64,000 bases of DNA, taken from assembly GCF_000424105.1 (NCBI RefSeq), contig NZ_AUJG01000008.1, positions 39,091-103,090 of the forward strand, written 5' to 3'. The translations under genes were made by a program, and so were the position numbers. The first letter of the stretch is position 1. Every line of letters begins with the position of its first letter. The DNA comes from Lachnospira multipara ATCC 19207. GTDB taxonomy: Bacteria; Bacillota; Clostridia; Lachnospirales; Lachnospiraceae. This document shows, piece by piece, positions 28,201 to 35,501 of the stretch. The notes beneath the pieces are model-generated. The model searched no databases. It saw only the letters and a program-made list of their open reading frames with translations, and was not told where the DNA came from.

Positions 28201-28493
28201 AAATTAAGACCTGATTGGCCACCAAGATTAGGCAAAAGAGCATCTGGTCTCTCTTTAGCAATAATCTGTTCCAGTCTCTTAGTGTTAAGAGGTTCGATGT
28301 AGGTTACATCTGCCATTTCTGGATCTGTCATAATTGTAGCTGGGTTGGAATTAACTAGGACTATTTCATAACCTAGCTGGCGAAGTGCCTTACAAGCCTG
28401 TGTTCCTGAGTAATCGAACTCGCAAGCCTGTCCAATGATAATAGGACCAGAGCCTATTATGAGAATCTTTTTGATATCTGTTCTTTGCGACAT
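25242..28493 (-). CDS. carB: Carbamoyl-phosphate synthase large subunit (1083 aa)
   Basis: CarB makes carbamoyl phosphate from bicarbonate, ammonia and two ATP for pyrimidine and arginine synthesis. The two homologous ATP-grasp halves are visible, beginning [26 protein letters not shown] and [27 protein letters not shown]-type loops ([19 protein letters not shown]) and the C-terminal MGS-like allosteric domain (from about residue 940) are also present. Length is standard. RBS GGGAGGA precedes the ATG. The small glutaminase subunit gene carA is not adjacent, so the enzyme must be assembled from a distant locus. A promoter and a 53-bp-repeat terminator bracket the gene. Confidence 0.98.
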   Translation of the reverse strand: [1083 protein letters not shown]

Positions 28494-28517
28494 TTTAAAC
28501 TATCCTCCCTTTCTGAT

Positions 28518-28535
28518 TAGCATGCTGACATGCTA
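28518..28535 (-). promoter_or_regulatory. Leader hairpin before carB
   Basis: A TAGCATG-CTGA-CATGCTA hairpin lies some 15 bases upstream of the carB ribosome binding site. It has no T-tract. A regulatory role is possible but not shown. Confidence 0.3.
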
Positions 28536-28576
28536 GTTTTAGGCGATGCGATTTAACGCTTCACCCTATTAAAGAT

Positions 28577-28585
28577 ATTATAGCA
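28577..28585 (-). promoter_or_regulatory. Extended -10 promoter of carB
   Basis: On the minus strand TGC-TATAAT (28585-28577) forms an extended -10 element about 85 bp upstream of the start codon. No good -35 is present. Confidence 0.5.
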
Positions 28586-28678
28586 CTTGTAAAGCTACTA
28601 TTCTATTAATTAATTGATTTTTTGCAAATGTATTGCTACACTTTTATATAAATTTAAGAACAAATGGAAGGAAATATT

Positions 28679-29236
28679 ATGGACTATATTAAGAAAAATG
28701 AGACAGATTACGACATTTTAAAGGCTCAGTTTGAGGGCTTTATTGAGATAGAAGACCACTTTATACCGGTGCTTGCCAATGCTAGCGCATTAGTTATGGA
28801 GAATTTAGAGGATTTAAACTGGGCAGGTTTTTATTTAACAGAGAAGTTCTTAGGCCTTGATAAAAAGGAAGTTAAGGAACAGAATTTAAGCGCCCACAAT
28901 CATTCTAATAAGGAACGTTCTCCTTACGATTTGATTCTTGGCCCTTTTAACGGAAAGAATGCCTGCGTTAAGATAGCAGTAGGTAACGGGGTTTGCGGCA
29001 CTGCAGTTAAAGAGGATAAGGTGATGTTAGTTAAAGATGTTAATGAATTTCCTGGACACATTGCCTGCGATAGCGCTTCTAATTCAGAAATAGTTCTTCC
29101 TATTCATAAGAATGGTGAAATCATTGGTTTACTTGATATTGATAGCCCTTACAAGAATCGTTTTTCTAAAGAGGATGAGGAAGGCTTATTAAAATGTATC
29201 GCAGTATTAGAAGAGAAGGTTTCTTGGGAGAGGTAA
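28679..29236 (+). CDS. msrC: Free-methionine-(R)-sulfoxide reductase, GAF domain (185 aa)
   Basis: This is a single GAF domain with the fRMsr signature: LGPFNGKNACVKI, GVCGTAV and GHIACDSASNSEIVLP. Cysteines 96, 106 and 130 have the same spacing (10 and 24) as the three catalytic cysteines of the E. coli enzyme (84, 94, 118). It reduces free Met-R-O to methionine. An extra loop of about 20 residues (61-83, rich in Lys, Asn and His) precedes the conserved core. ATG 28679 has GGAAGGAA just upstream; an ATG five codons earlier is less likely. It is followed after three bases by a small conserved gene. Confidence 0.93.
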   Translation: MDYIKKNETDYDILKAQFEGFIEIEDHFIPVLANASALVMENLEDLNWAGFYLTEKFLGLDKKEVKEQNLSAHNHSNKERSPYDLILGPFNGKNACVKIAVGNGVCGTAVKEDKVMLVKDVNEFPGHIACDSASNSEIVLPIHKNGEIIGLLDIDSPYKNRFSKEDEEGLLKCIAVLEEKVSWER

Positions 29237-29239
29237 GAT

Positions 29240-29512
29240 ATGTTTAGACTTTGGTGTAAAATTTTTGATGAAGGCAGACATTTAGTTAAGGATACGGTTA
29301 TTGAAAATGATGATCCAAATTTAAATAGAACAAGAAAGATTTTAAATGGCCTAAGAGATGCTTGCTATGAGTTTGATTTGGGAGAACCTATCTGGCTAAA
29401 TTCAAATATAGAAGATTTCAAAAGACATAGTAAGGTAAAATTTATTCAAGATAATTTTGTGGAAGAAATCGACTTTTCTTATCTTGAGATTGAGGTCATA
29501 GAGGAGGATTAA
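29240..29512 (+). CDS. Small conserved hypothetical protein (90 aa)
   Basis: The protein starts MFRLWCKIFDEGRHLVKD and ends in a strongly acidic tail (IEVIEED). The pattern of alternating charged and hydrophobic residues suggests a small alpha/beta protein without membrane segments or cysteine motifs. I recall close relatives of this length in Lachnospiraceae but no assigned function. It lies three bases after the methionine sulfoxide reductase gene and probably shares its transcript. Confidence 0.7.
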   Translation: MFRLWCKIFDEGRHLVKDTVIENDDPNLNRTRKILNGLRDACYEFDLGEPIWLNSNIEDFKRHSKVKFIQDNFVEEIDFSYLEIEVIEED

Positions 29513-29605
29513 GACGATTCTTTAATGGAATTTTTTAAAATGTATTGCAACTAAAAATGTGCTGATACATTTTCAAAAACAAATTTAATATGAGGGGGAT
29601 TAGCT

Positions 29606-29779
29606 ATGGCAAACTTTAAAAAATTATGGAAGAAATTCACAAAGAAAATGAAGAAGGCAACTAAAAGTAATTACAAGAAAATGCAAAGAAATGATAACAT
29701 TTTCACATGTATTGTAGCTGTGGTTTTTCTAGTAGTTATGCTTGTTGGCGCTATTAGTCTTACAGATACAGAGGACTAG
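29606..29779 (+). CDS. Small single-pass membrane protein (57 aa)
   Basis: A start ATG with GAGGGGGA about eight bases upstream opens a 57-codon frame. The first 32 residues are very basic, with about 13 Lys or Arg (KKLWKKFTKKMKKATK and on). They are followed by one hydrophobic segment (about residues 33-50) and an acidic end (TDTED). This is the topology of a small membrane protein with a cytoplasmic cationic N-terminus. The function is unknown. The gene sits alone between the 90-aa gene and the leuS promoter. Confidence 0.6.
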   Translation: MANFKKLWKKFTKKMKKATKSNYKKMQRNDNIFTCIVAVVFLVVMLVGAISLTDTED

Positions 29780-29788
29780 GAACTTGCG

Positions 29789-29817
29789 TTGACAATAGTT
29801 GTAATAAATTTTATACT
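29789..29817 (+). promoter_or_regulatory. Promoter of leuS
   Basis: TTGACA (29789-29794), 17 bp, TATACT (29812-29817): a near-consensus promoter about 95 bp before the start codon. The leader is too short for a T-box. Confidence 0.75.
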
Positions 29818-29912
29818 AGAATTCGTGTGAGTGTATGCATTTGCACTAATATAGTAAATGTGACGGGTGTAAACCCTAGAATAAAATTGTCATAAATGAA
29901 AGGACTAAGATT

Positions 29913-32339
29913 ATGGCTAATACAACTAATTACAATCCGAAATCGATTGAGCCAAAGTGGCAGAAATATTGGGAGGAGAACAAGACATTTGCAACAGACG
30001 TTTGGGATTTCTCAAAGCCTAAATTCTACGCACTTGATATGTTCCCATATCCATCAGGTGTAGGCCTTCATGCAGGTCATCCAGAAGGCTACACAGCAAC
30101 AGATATTATTTCAAGAATGAAGAGAATGCAGGGCTACAATGTCCTTCATCCAATGGGATATGATTCATTTGGTCTTCCAGCTGAGCAGTACGCTGTACAG
30201 ACAGGTAATCATCCTAATGGCTTTACACAGAAGAATATTCAGACTTTCACTGGTCAGTTAAAGGAACTTGGTTTTGACTACGACTGGGATAAGTTAATTG
30301 CTACTAGTGATCCATCATTCTATAAGTGGACTCAGTGGATTTTCAAGCAGTTATATAAGGAAGGTTATGCAAAATATATCGATATGCCTGTTAACTGGTG
30401 CGAGGAATTAGGTACAGTTCTTTCTAATGATGAGGTTATTGATGGTAAGTCAGAGCGTGGCGGTTATCCAGTAGTTCGTAAGAACATGAAGCAGTGGGTA
30501 ATTGACCAGGTTGCTTTTGCAGATAAGTTACTTGAAGGTTTAAATGAAATTGATTGGCCAGAATCAACTAAGGAAATGCAGAGACACTGGATTGGTAAGT
30601 CTGAAGGTGTTGAGGTTAAGTTCCAGATCGTTGGTGGTGGCGAGTTCTCTATCTTTACAACATGTATTGAAACAATTTATGGTATTACATTTATGGTACT
30701 TGCTCCAGATGGAGAGATTGTTAAGAGCTTACTTCCAAGAGTTAAGAACTTAGAAGAAGTTCAGGCATACATTGATGAAACTTTGAAGAAAAACGACATG
30801 GATAGAACTGAACTTAATAAGACTAAGTCAGGTTGTCCACTTGAGGGTGTTACTTGTATTAACCCGGTTAATGGCAAGGAAGTACCTTTATTTATCGGTG
30901 ATTTCGTACTTGCAAGCTATGGTACAGGTGCTGTTATGGCTGTTCCAAGTCATGATCAGCGAGATTTTGAATATGCTATCGCTCACAATATTCCTATGAT
31001 TCAGGTTATTGAAGGCGCAGATGTTTCAGAGCATGCATTTGAAAAGCAGGATTATTTAGGCAAGGGCTGCAAGCTTATTAACTCAGAAGAATTCACAGGT
31101 TTAACTGTTGAAGAAGCTAAGGAAGCAATCACTTCTAAGCTTGAGAAGATGGGTGTTGCTAAGCGTACAGCTAACTACCACTTTAGAGAATGGATTTTCG
31201 CAAGACAGAGATACTGGGGTGAACCAGTTCCTGTAGTTTACTTAGAAGATGGACAGATTCATGTGTTAGATGATGATGAATTACCACTTATCCTTCCTGA
31301 ACTTGAGGATTACAAGGGCAAGAACGGACAGGCTCCTCTTGAGAATGCTACAGAATGGAAGATGTATGACCACAATGGCATTAAGGGTAAGAGAGAAACT
31401 TCTACAATGCCAGGTTCAGCAGGTTCATCATGGTATTACATGAGATATATTGATCCAAAGAATGATAAGGAATTATGTGATCCAGAACTTCTTAAGCATT
31501 GGTTACCAGTTGATCTTTATATTGGTGGACCAGAGCATGCAGTAGGTCACTTAATGTATTCAAGAATCTGGAATAGATTCCTTTACGATCAGGGCATTTC
31601 ACCAGTTAAGGAACCATTCAAGAAGTTAGTACACCAGGGTATGATTCTTGGTTCTAATGGTATTAAGATGGGTAAGAGATTCCCAGAATTCGTAGTTAAT
31701 CCTTCAGATATCGTAAGAGATTACGGTGCTGATACACTTAGATTATATGAAATGTTTATGGGACCTCTTGAAGCTTCTAAGCCTTGGTCTAATGAAGGTG
31801 TAGAAGGTGCAAGAAGATTCTTAAACAAGGTTTGGAACTACTTCTCAGTAGAAGAGAACTTAATTGATGGCGAAGGTGGAGCCCTTGAAAAGGTTTACCA
31901 CAAGACAGTTAAGAAGGTTACATCTGATTTTGAAACACTTGGCTTTAATACAGCTATTTCTCAGATGATGATCTTCATGAATGCAGCAGTTAAGGAAAAG
32001 TGTCCAAAGGTTTATGCAGAAGGATTCATTAAGATGCTTTCATGTATTTGTCCACATATCGGCGAAGAATTATGGCAGCTCTTAGGCCATGATAACACAA
32101 TTGCTTATGAGCAGTGGCCAACATACGATGAAGACAAGTGTAAGGATGACACAGTAGAAATCGGTGTTCAGGTAAACGGTAAAGTCCGTGGTACTCTTGA
32201 AATCGCAGTTGACGAAGATGAAGCATCAGTAAAGGCAAGAGGTAAGGAAGTTGCTGGAGTTGCTAAGGCACTTGAAGGAAAGAATATTATAAAAGAAATC
32301 TATGTTAAGGGAAAGATCTTTAATATAGTTGCTAAATAA
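29913..32339 (+). CDS. leuS: Leucyl-tRNA synthetase with altered KMSKS and editing motifs (808 aa)
   Basis: This class I synthetase charges tRNA-Leu. The HIGH motif is HAGH (53-56) within PYPSGVGLHAGH. The zinc/CP regions, REWIFARQRYWGEPVP and the anticodon-binding C-terminus (VQVNGKVRGTLEI) are typical of bacterial LeuRS. Two signatures deviate. The KMSKS loop reads KMGKR (585-589). The Thr-rich editing motif, normally TTRPDTLFG, reads TTCIETIYG (249-257), although the editing-site Asp region HDQRD (347-351) is retained. Similar changes may be normal in this family of bacteria; I cannot check. RBS AAAGGA precedes the ATG. The gene has its own promoter and terminator. Confidence 0.97.
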   Translation: MANTTNYNPKSIEPKWQKYWEENKTFATDVWDFSKPKFYALDMFPYPSGVGLHAGHPEGYTATDIISRMKRMQGYNVLHPMGYDSFGLPAEQYAVQTGNHPNGFTQKNIQTFTGQLKELGFDYDWDKLIATSDPSFYKWTQWIFKQLYKEGYAKYIDMPVNWCEELGTVLSNDEVIDGKSERGGYPVVRKNMKQWVIDQVAFADKLLEGLNEIDWPESTKEMQRHWIGKSEGVEVKFQIVGGGEFSIFTTCIETIYGITFMVLAPDGEIVKSLLPRVKNLEEVQAYIDETLKKNDMDRTELNKTKSGCPLEGVTCINPVNGKEVPLFIGDFVLASYGTGAVMAVPSHDQRDFEYAIAHNIPMIQVIEGADVSEHAFEKQDYLGKGCKLINSEEFTGLTVEEAKEAITSKLEKMGVAKRTANYHFREWIFARQRYWGEPVPVVYLEDGQIHVLDDDELPLILPELEDYKGKNGQAPLENATEWKMYDHNGIKGKRETSTMPGSAGSSWYYMRYIDPKNDKELCDPELLKHWLPVDLYIGGPEHAVGHLMYSRIWNRFLYDQGISPVKEPFKKLVHQGMILGSNGIKMGKRFPEFVVNPSDIVRDYGADTLRLYEMFMGPLEASKPWSNEGVEGARRFLNKVWNYFSVEENLIDGEGGALEKVYHKTVKKVTSDFETLGFNTAISQMMIFMNAAVKEKCPKVYAEGFIKMLSCICPHIGEELWQLLGHDNTIAYEQWPTYDEDKCKDDTVEIGVQVNGKVRGTLEIAVDEDEASVKARGKEVAGVAKALEGKNIIKEIYVKGKIFNIVAK

Positions 32340-32364
32340 GTCTGCAATCTATGATTGCAGACGT

Positions 32365-32410
32365 AGGCCGCCCCACGTCAGCGAAGCTGACATCTAATGG
32401 GGTGGCCTTT
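32365..32410 (+). terminator. Terminator after leuS
   Basis: Outer stem AGGCCGCCCCA/TGGGGTGGCCT (32365-32375 with 32398-32408), with a nested GTCAGC-GAA-GCTGAC hairpin inside. A separate 10-bp hairpin (about 32340-32362) lies just upstream. Confidence 0.85.
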
Positions 32411-32482
32411 GTGAATTTTTTAAGGTTTATTAATATTAGTTTTAAGTGCACTTATAAAGTGCTTATCTTCTAGGGAGGTTAA

Positions 32483-33007
32483 ATGGTAATAACAATAAAA
32501 GCGGATGAACAATTTTGGGTAGAATTTTTAAAAAATACAATTGTTAAGGACGAGAAATTAAAAATAATACATTATTTACTTTTTGCATCTTGTATAGTGT
32601 TTGTTGTTTCGAATTGGGGTTCTTTAGAAGCTTTTGATTTCACAATTATACTTGCAATGTTAGTAGTTATACATGATGTTGTAGCATATAATATGATAGT
32701 AAGACAAGATAAAGTACCGAAAATATTTGAGTTAAGTCTCAGTAAGAGGTTAAAAATTAAATGTAAAGATGTTTATAAAGTGACTATTTGTTATAAATTC
32801 GATGTGCTTAATGAAGAGATTAAAGTTACGAATCTTTATACAAAAAATAGCGTTTTAATAAAAGATATTATTATTTTGGACAATTATATAATTAATAAGA
32901 ACCGTTTATTTATAAGTAAAAATAAAACTTCGGAACATGAATTCGAATCACTTAAAAAAATGTTAGAAGAAAATATACCGAAAGGGAAGATTACATATAA
33001 TCGATAG
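32483..33007 (+). CDS. Orphan membrane protein, YcxB-like layout (174 aa)
   Basis: Residues 30-75 hold two membrane segments (HYLLFASCIVFVVS and FTIILAMLVVIHDVVAY). The rest, about 100 residues, is a soluble beta-rich domain ending in a Lys/Glu-rich helix. This order (short N-terminus, two membrane helices, C-terminal domain) resembles YcxB-like proteins, but I see no diagnostic motif. RBS GGGAGG precedes the ATG. The gene is much more AT-rich than its neighbours leuS and pfk. The next gene has the same layout, suggesting a local duplication or an acquired pair. Confidence 0.6.
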   Translation: MVITIKADEQFWVEFLKNTIVKDEKLKIIHYLLFASCIVFVVSNWGSLEAFDFTIILAMLVVIHDVVAYNMIVRQDKVPKIFELSLSKRLKIKCKDVYKVTICYKFDVLNEEIKVTNLYTKNSVLIKDIIILDNYIINKNRLFISKNKTSEHEFESLKKMLEENIPKGKITYNR

Positions 33008-33017
33008 GCAATAAAGT

Positions 33018-33638
33018 ATGATAATTTCATTTTATACAAATAAGGATTATTTTTTAGAAAAAATAAGCATGAAATATAACAACTTTATAAAACATCATAA
33101 AGAAATATATAATGTATGTAGAGTAATATATGGTTTAATATTGGCATTAATGACATTCTTGATTGGAATATTTGTTAGTATTTTTCTATATAGGATGTGT
33201 TCAGTATATTATTATGAAATAGAATTTGCAGCTGTAATACAGATATTTTTTGGTGTTATAATAACAAGTTTATTATGTTTAAAAGGGATTTATAAAAGTT
33301 TTTTTAGTGAATTAGATAGTGGATATAAAATATGTAACCTATCTTTAAAGTATAGAATATTATGTTGGATAAAATATAAGAATATACACCTTGATGATAT
33401 AAAGATTGTATATGACATAAGTTACACAGGAAATAATCTAAGCTACATAGATAATAAAAATAATCATAACTATATATTAAACAAACTATATATCACAGAT
33501 GAAATAATATCTGATGGAAACAATTTTATGGTTAAAAAAGAGTTAGTAAAAGAGGATGTTTTTTATAAACTTAGAGATTTCTTTGAAGAAAATTTACTAG
33601 AAAAAAACATAGAAAGAAAATTACCATATCAAAAATAA
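33018..33638 (+). CDS. Orphan membrane protein, YcxB-like layout (206 aa)
   Basis: It has the same organisation as the preceding gene: two membrane segments (about residues 35-60 and 70-95) and a C-terminal soluble domain with short beta-type stretches (ILNKLYITDEIISDGNNFMVKKELV) and a final amphipathic helix (YKLRDFFEEN). It begins ten bases after its neighbour and is probably co-transcribed. Base composition is strongly AT-biased. A distant likeness to 52396-52980 is seen in the closing pattern (EYIVIDDIFIDEQSL there, KLYITDEIISDGNNF here). The function is unknown. Confidence 0.58.
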   Translation: MIISFYTNKDYFLEKISMKYNNFIKHHKEIYNVCRVIYGLILALMTFLIGIFVSIFLYRMCSVYYYEIEFAAVIQIFFGVIITSLLCLKGIYKSFFSELDSGYKICNLSLKYRILCWIKYKNIHLDDIKIVYDISYTGNNLSYIDNKNNHNYILNKLYITDEIISDGNNFMVKKELVKEDVFYKLRDFFEENLLEKNIERKLPYQK

Positions 33639-33650
33639 TATCTCTATAAA

Positions 33651-33685
33651 AAGCCACCCCTGTCAGCTTTGCTGGCCGGGGTGGC
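33651..33685. terminator. Bidirectional terminator between convergent genes
   Basis: AGCCACCCC (33651-33659) pairs with GGGGTGGCT (33677-33685), with an inner CAGC-TTT-GCTG hairpin. A A-tract precedes it, so it works for the minus-strand gene too. Confidence 0.8.
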
Positions 33686-33704
33686 TAAATATATATAGCA
33701 AATA

Positions 33705-34928
33705 CTACATATTAATATTTAAATGTCTTGGTAAGCCATCAACCATGATTGGTGATAACTCAGCCTGAATTAATGGACGAATGTAGTGGATTAAATCCAT
33801 TGTTACATAATCGTCATCTGTTATCCACTCAAGTGGAATCTTCTTTTCGATGTTAGCAATCTGGTGAACATCGTGAGTTTCTGTGATGCACATATATGGA
33901 TCATCGCAAACTCTCTTTAATACTACAACCTTGCCAGATTCACCTTCGAAGGCAGCCTTAACAGCAGCACCACCAACATTGAAGGCTTCTGTAATATCTG
34001 TTCTACTTGTCATATGAGCTGCACAACGCTGTAATGTTGCAAGCTCGATAGCTCTTGTCTTAACGCCGTAAGCGGCACCAATCTTGTCAGCTAAGAACTT
34101 AGCTGTACCTGCAAGCTGCTTATGACCAAATGCATCTACGAATTCTACGTGATCTGCAAGTTCAAATACATAACGACCGTCTTCCACTTTTATACCTTCT
34201 GAAACAGCAACAACTACAGAACGTCCATCCCCTACTTTTTCTTCTACTCTAGCCATGAAATGATCAATATCAAATACCTTCTCAGGAAGATAAATTAAAT
34301 CAACACCTTCACAGTCTTCACCACGAGCAAGTGCAGCAGCAGCAGTTAACCAACCTGCATTACGACCCATGATTTCAACAACTGTAACCTGTGGATAATC
34401 ATAAACAAGACCATCTCTAATAATTTCCTTCATTGTTGATGCGATAAACTTAGCAGCACTACCATAACCTGGTGTGTGATCTGTAACAGCTAAGTCATTA
34501 TCGATAGTTTTTGGAACACCCATAAAACGGATATCACTGTTGATAATTAAACCGTAATCAGATAACTTCTTAATTGTATCCATTGAGTCGTTACCACCGA
34601 TATAGAAGAAGTATTTAATTTCAAGCTCATCTAAGATTTTGAAAATCTTATCATAAGTTTCCCTATCTTCACCAATTTCTGGTAGCTTATAACGACATGA
34701 ACCAAGATAAGAAGAAGGTGTTCTCTTTAATAAGTCGATATCAATATCAGTCTTAATCTTTTCTGATAAGTCAACATATTGCTTATCAAGTAAGCCTTTA
34801 ACACCATGGAGCATACCGTATACCTTCTTAGCTCCTCTGTCCTTTGCAGTTTTAAATACACCAGCTAGGCTTGAATTAATTACTGATGTTGGACCACCTG
34901 ACTGGCCCACGATAACATTACCTATCAT
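33705..34928 (-). CDS. pfp: 6-phosphofructokinase, pyrophosphate-dependent type by active-site residues (407 aa)
   Basis: This enzyme phosphorylates fructose 6-phosphate in glycolysis. The motifs GQSGGPTSVINSSL, PKTIDNDL, GYGSAAKF and EIMGRNAGWLTAA identify the PFK family. The donor site reads GGNDS (111-115) and PKTIDND has Lys140. In characterised enzymes an Asp at the second position and Lys in this loop mark pyrophosphate users, while ATP-PFKs have Gly at both. It is therefore probably PPi-dependent and reversible. GGAGG sits inside a preceding in-frame ATG, so the start is ATG 34928 rather than 34940. A single-gene transcript is likely, from a promoter about 190 bp upstream. Confidence 0.92.
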   Translation of the reverse strand: MIGNVIVGQSGGPTSVINSSLAGVFKTAKDRGAKKVYGMLHGVKGLLDKQYVDLSEKIKTDIDIDLLKRTPSSYLGSCRYKLPEIGEDRETYDKIFKILDELEIKYFFYIGGNDSMDTIKKLSDYGLIINSDIRFMGVPKTIDNDLAVTDHTPGYGSAAKFIASTMKEIIRDGLVYDYPQVTVVEIMGRNAGWLTAAAALARGEDCEGVDLIYLPEKVFDIDHFMARVEEKVGDGRSVVVAVSEGIKVEDGRYVFELADHVEFVDAFGHKQLAGTAKFLADKIGAAYGVKTRAIELATLQRCAAHMTSRTDITEAFNVGGAAVKAAFEGESGKVVVLKRVCDDPYMCITETHDVHQIANIEKKIPLEWITDDDYVTMDLIHYIRPLIQAELSPIMVDGLPRHLNINM

Positions 34929-35115
34929 ATTGTCCTCCATATATTTATTTCGCGCTCAGTTTCTGCCTAACAAATAAAAAAACATTGCAAGAATTACTCC
35001 CTAGAAGGGAAAATGTTACGGTAAAGTCAAGCTTCTCACAATGAATTATAAAACTTTAGAGTTTTGATTGAATTGTTAACATGCAGTTGCGGCCAAGCGC
35101 ATTTTACATAAATTG

Positions 35116-35144
35116 ATTGTAGCATAATAATGTAAAAGGCACAA
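35116..35144 (-). promoter_or_regulatory. Promoter of pfp
   Basis: On the minus strand TTGTGC (35144-35139), 17 bp, TACAAT (35121-35116), with TGC forming an extended -10. Confidence 0.6.
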
Positions 35145-35332
35145 TGAAAAATTTGCGAAAGTTGTAGATTTTATGCGGTCTGAAGGCACTTTTGATTGGG
35201 AAAAATTTAACAAATGCCACAAGCTTCTAATTAAATCTACTTAATTTCGGCGTTTGATTGACTTTGTTAAAACGATAACGAATTGTGATTATTTTGACAA
35301 ACTCGATAAGAGATACACTAGTAAGCTTTATA

Positions 35333-35366
35333 CTCCCGCTTAAAGCTTACGCTTTTGAAGCGGGGG
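35333..35366. repeat. Isolated GC-rich hairpin in the pfp-kinase gap
   Basis: CCCGCTT-AAAGC-ttac-GCTTT-tg-AAGCGGG gives 12 paired bases with a 2-nt bulge. There is no T-run on either strand, so it is not a clear terminator. Confidence 0.45.
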
Positions 35367-35501
35367 ATTGCTTACACTGCGTTAAAAATATTATTCTTTT
35401 TTTATGCATTCTTTATTCTTTTAATCGTTAAATCATAAACAAATTGTTAAAAATGTGATAAAATATCTTTAGTAAATAAATATACAAGTAAAGGCAATAT
35501 T

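Larger units (their letters stand above)
34929..35501. other. 572-bp intergenic region between pfp and the histidine kinase gene
   Basis: It holds the pfp promoter (35116-35144), a roughly 190-nt pfp leader and the isolated hairpin at 35333-35366. No coding frame with a ribosome binding site was found. Confidence 0.5.

Noticed and set aside
25242..28493. Plus-strand frames inside carB
   Set aside because: These are short antisense shadows of a complete, well-conserved CarB reading frame.
29780..29912. T-box leader of leuS (and likewise of proS, 39302-39432)
   Set aside because: Mapped promoter candidates leave leaders of under 100 nt, with no specifier loop, T-box sequence or terminator/antiterminator pair.
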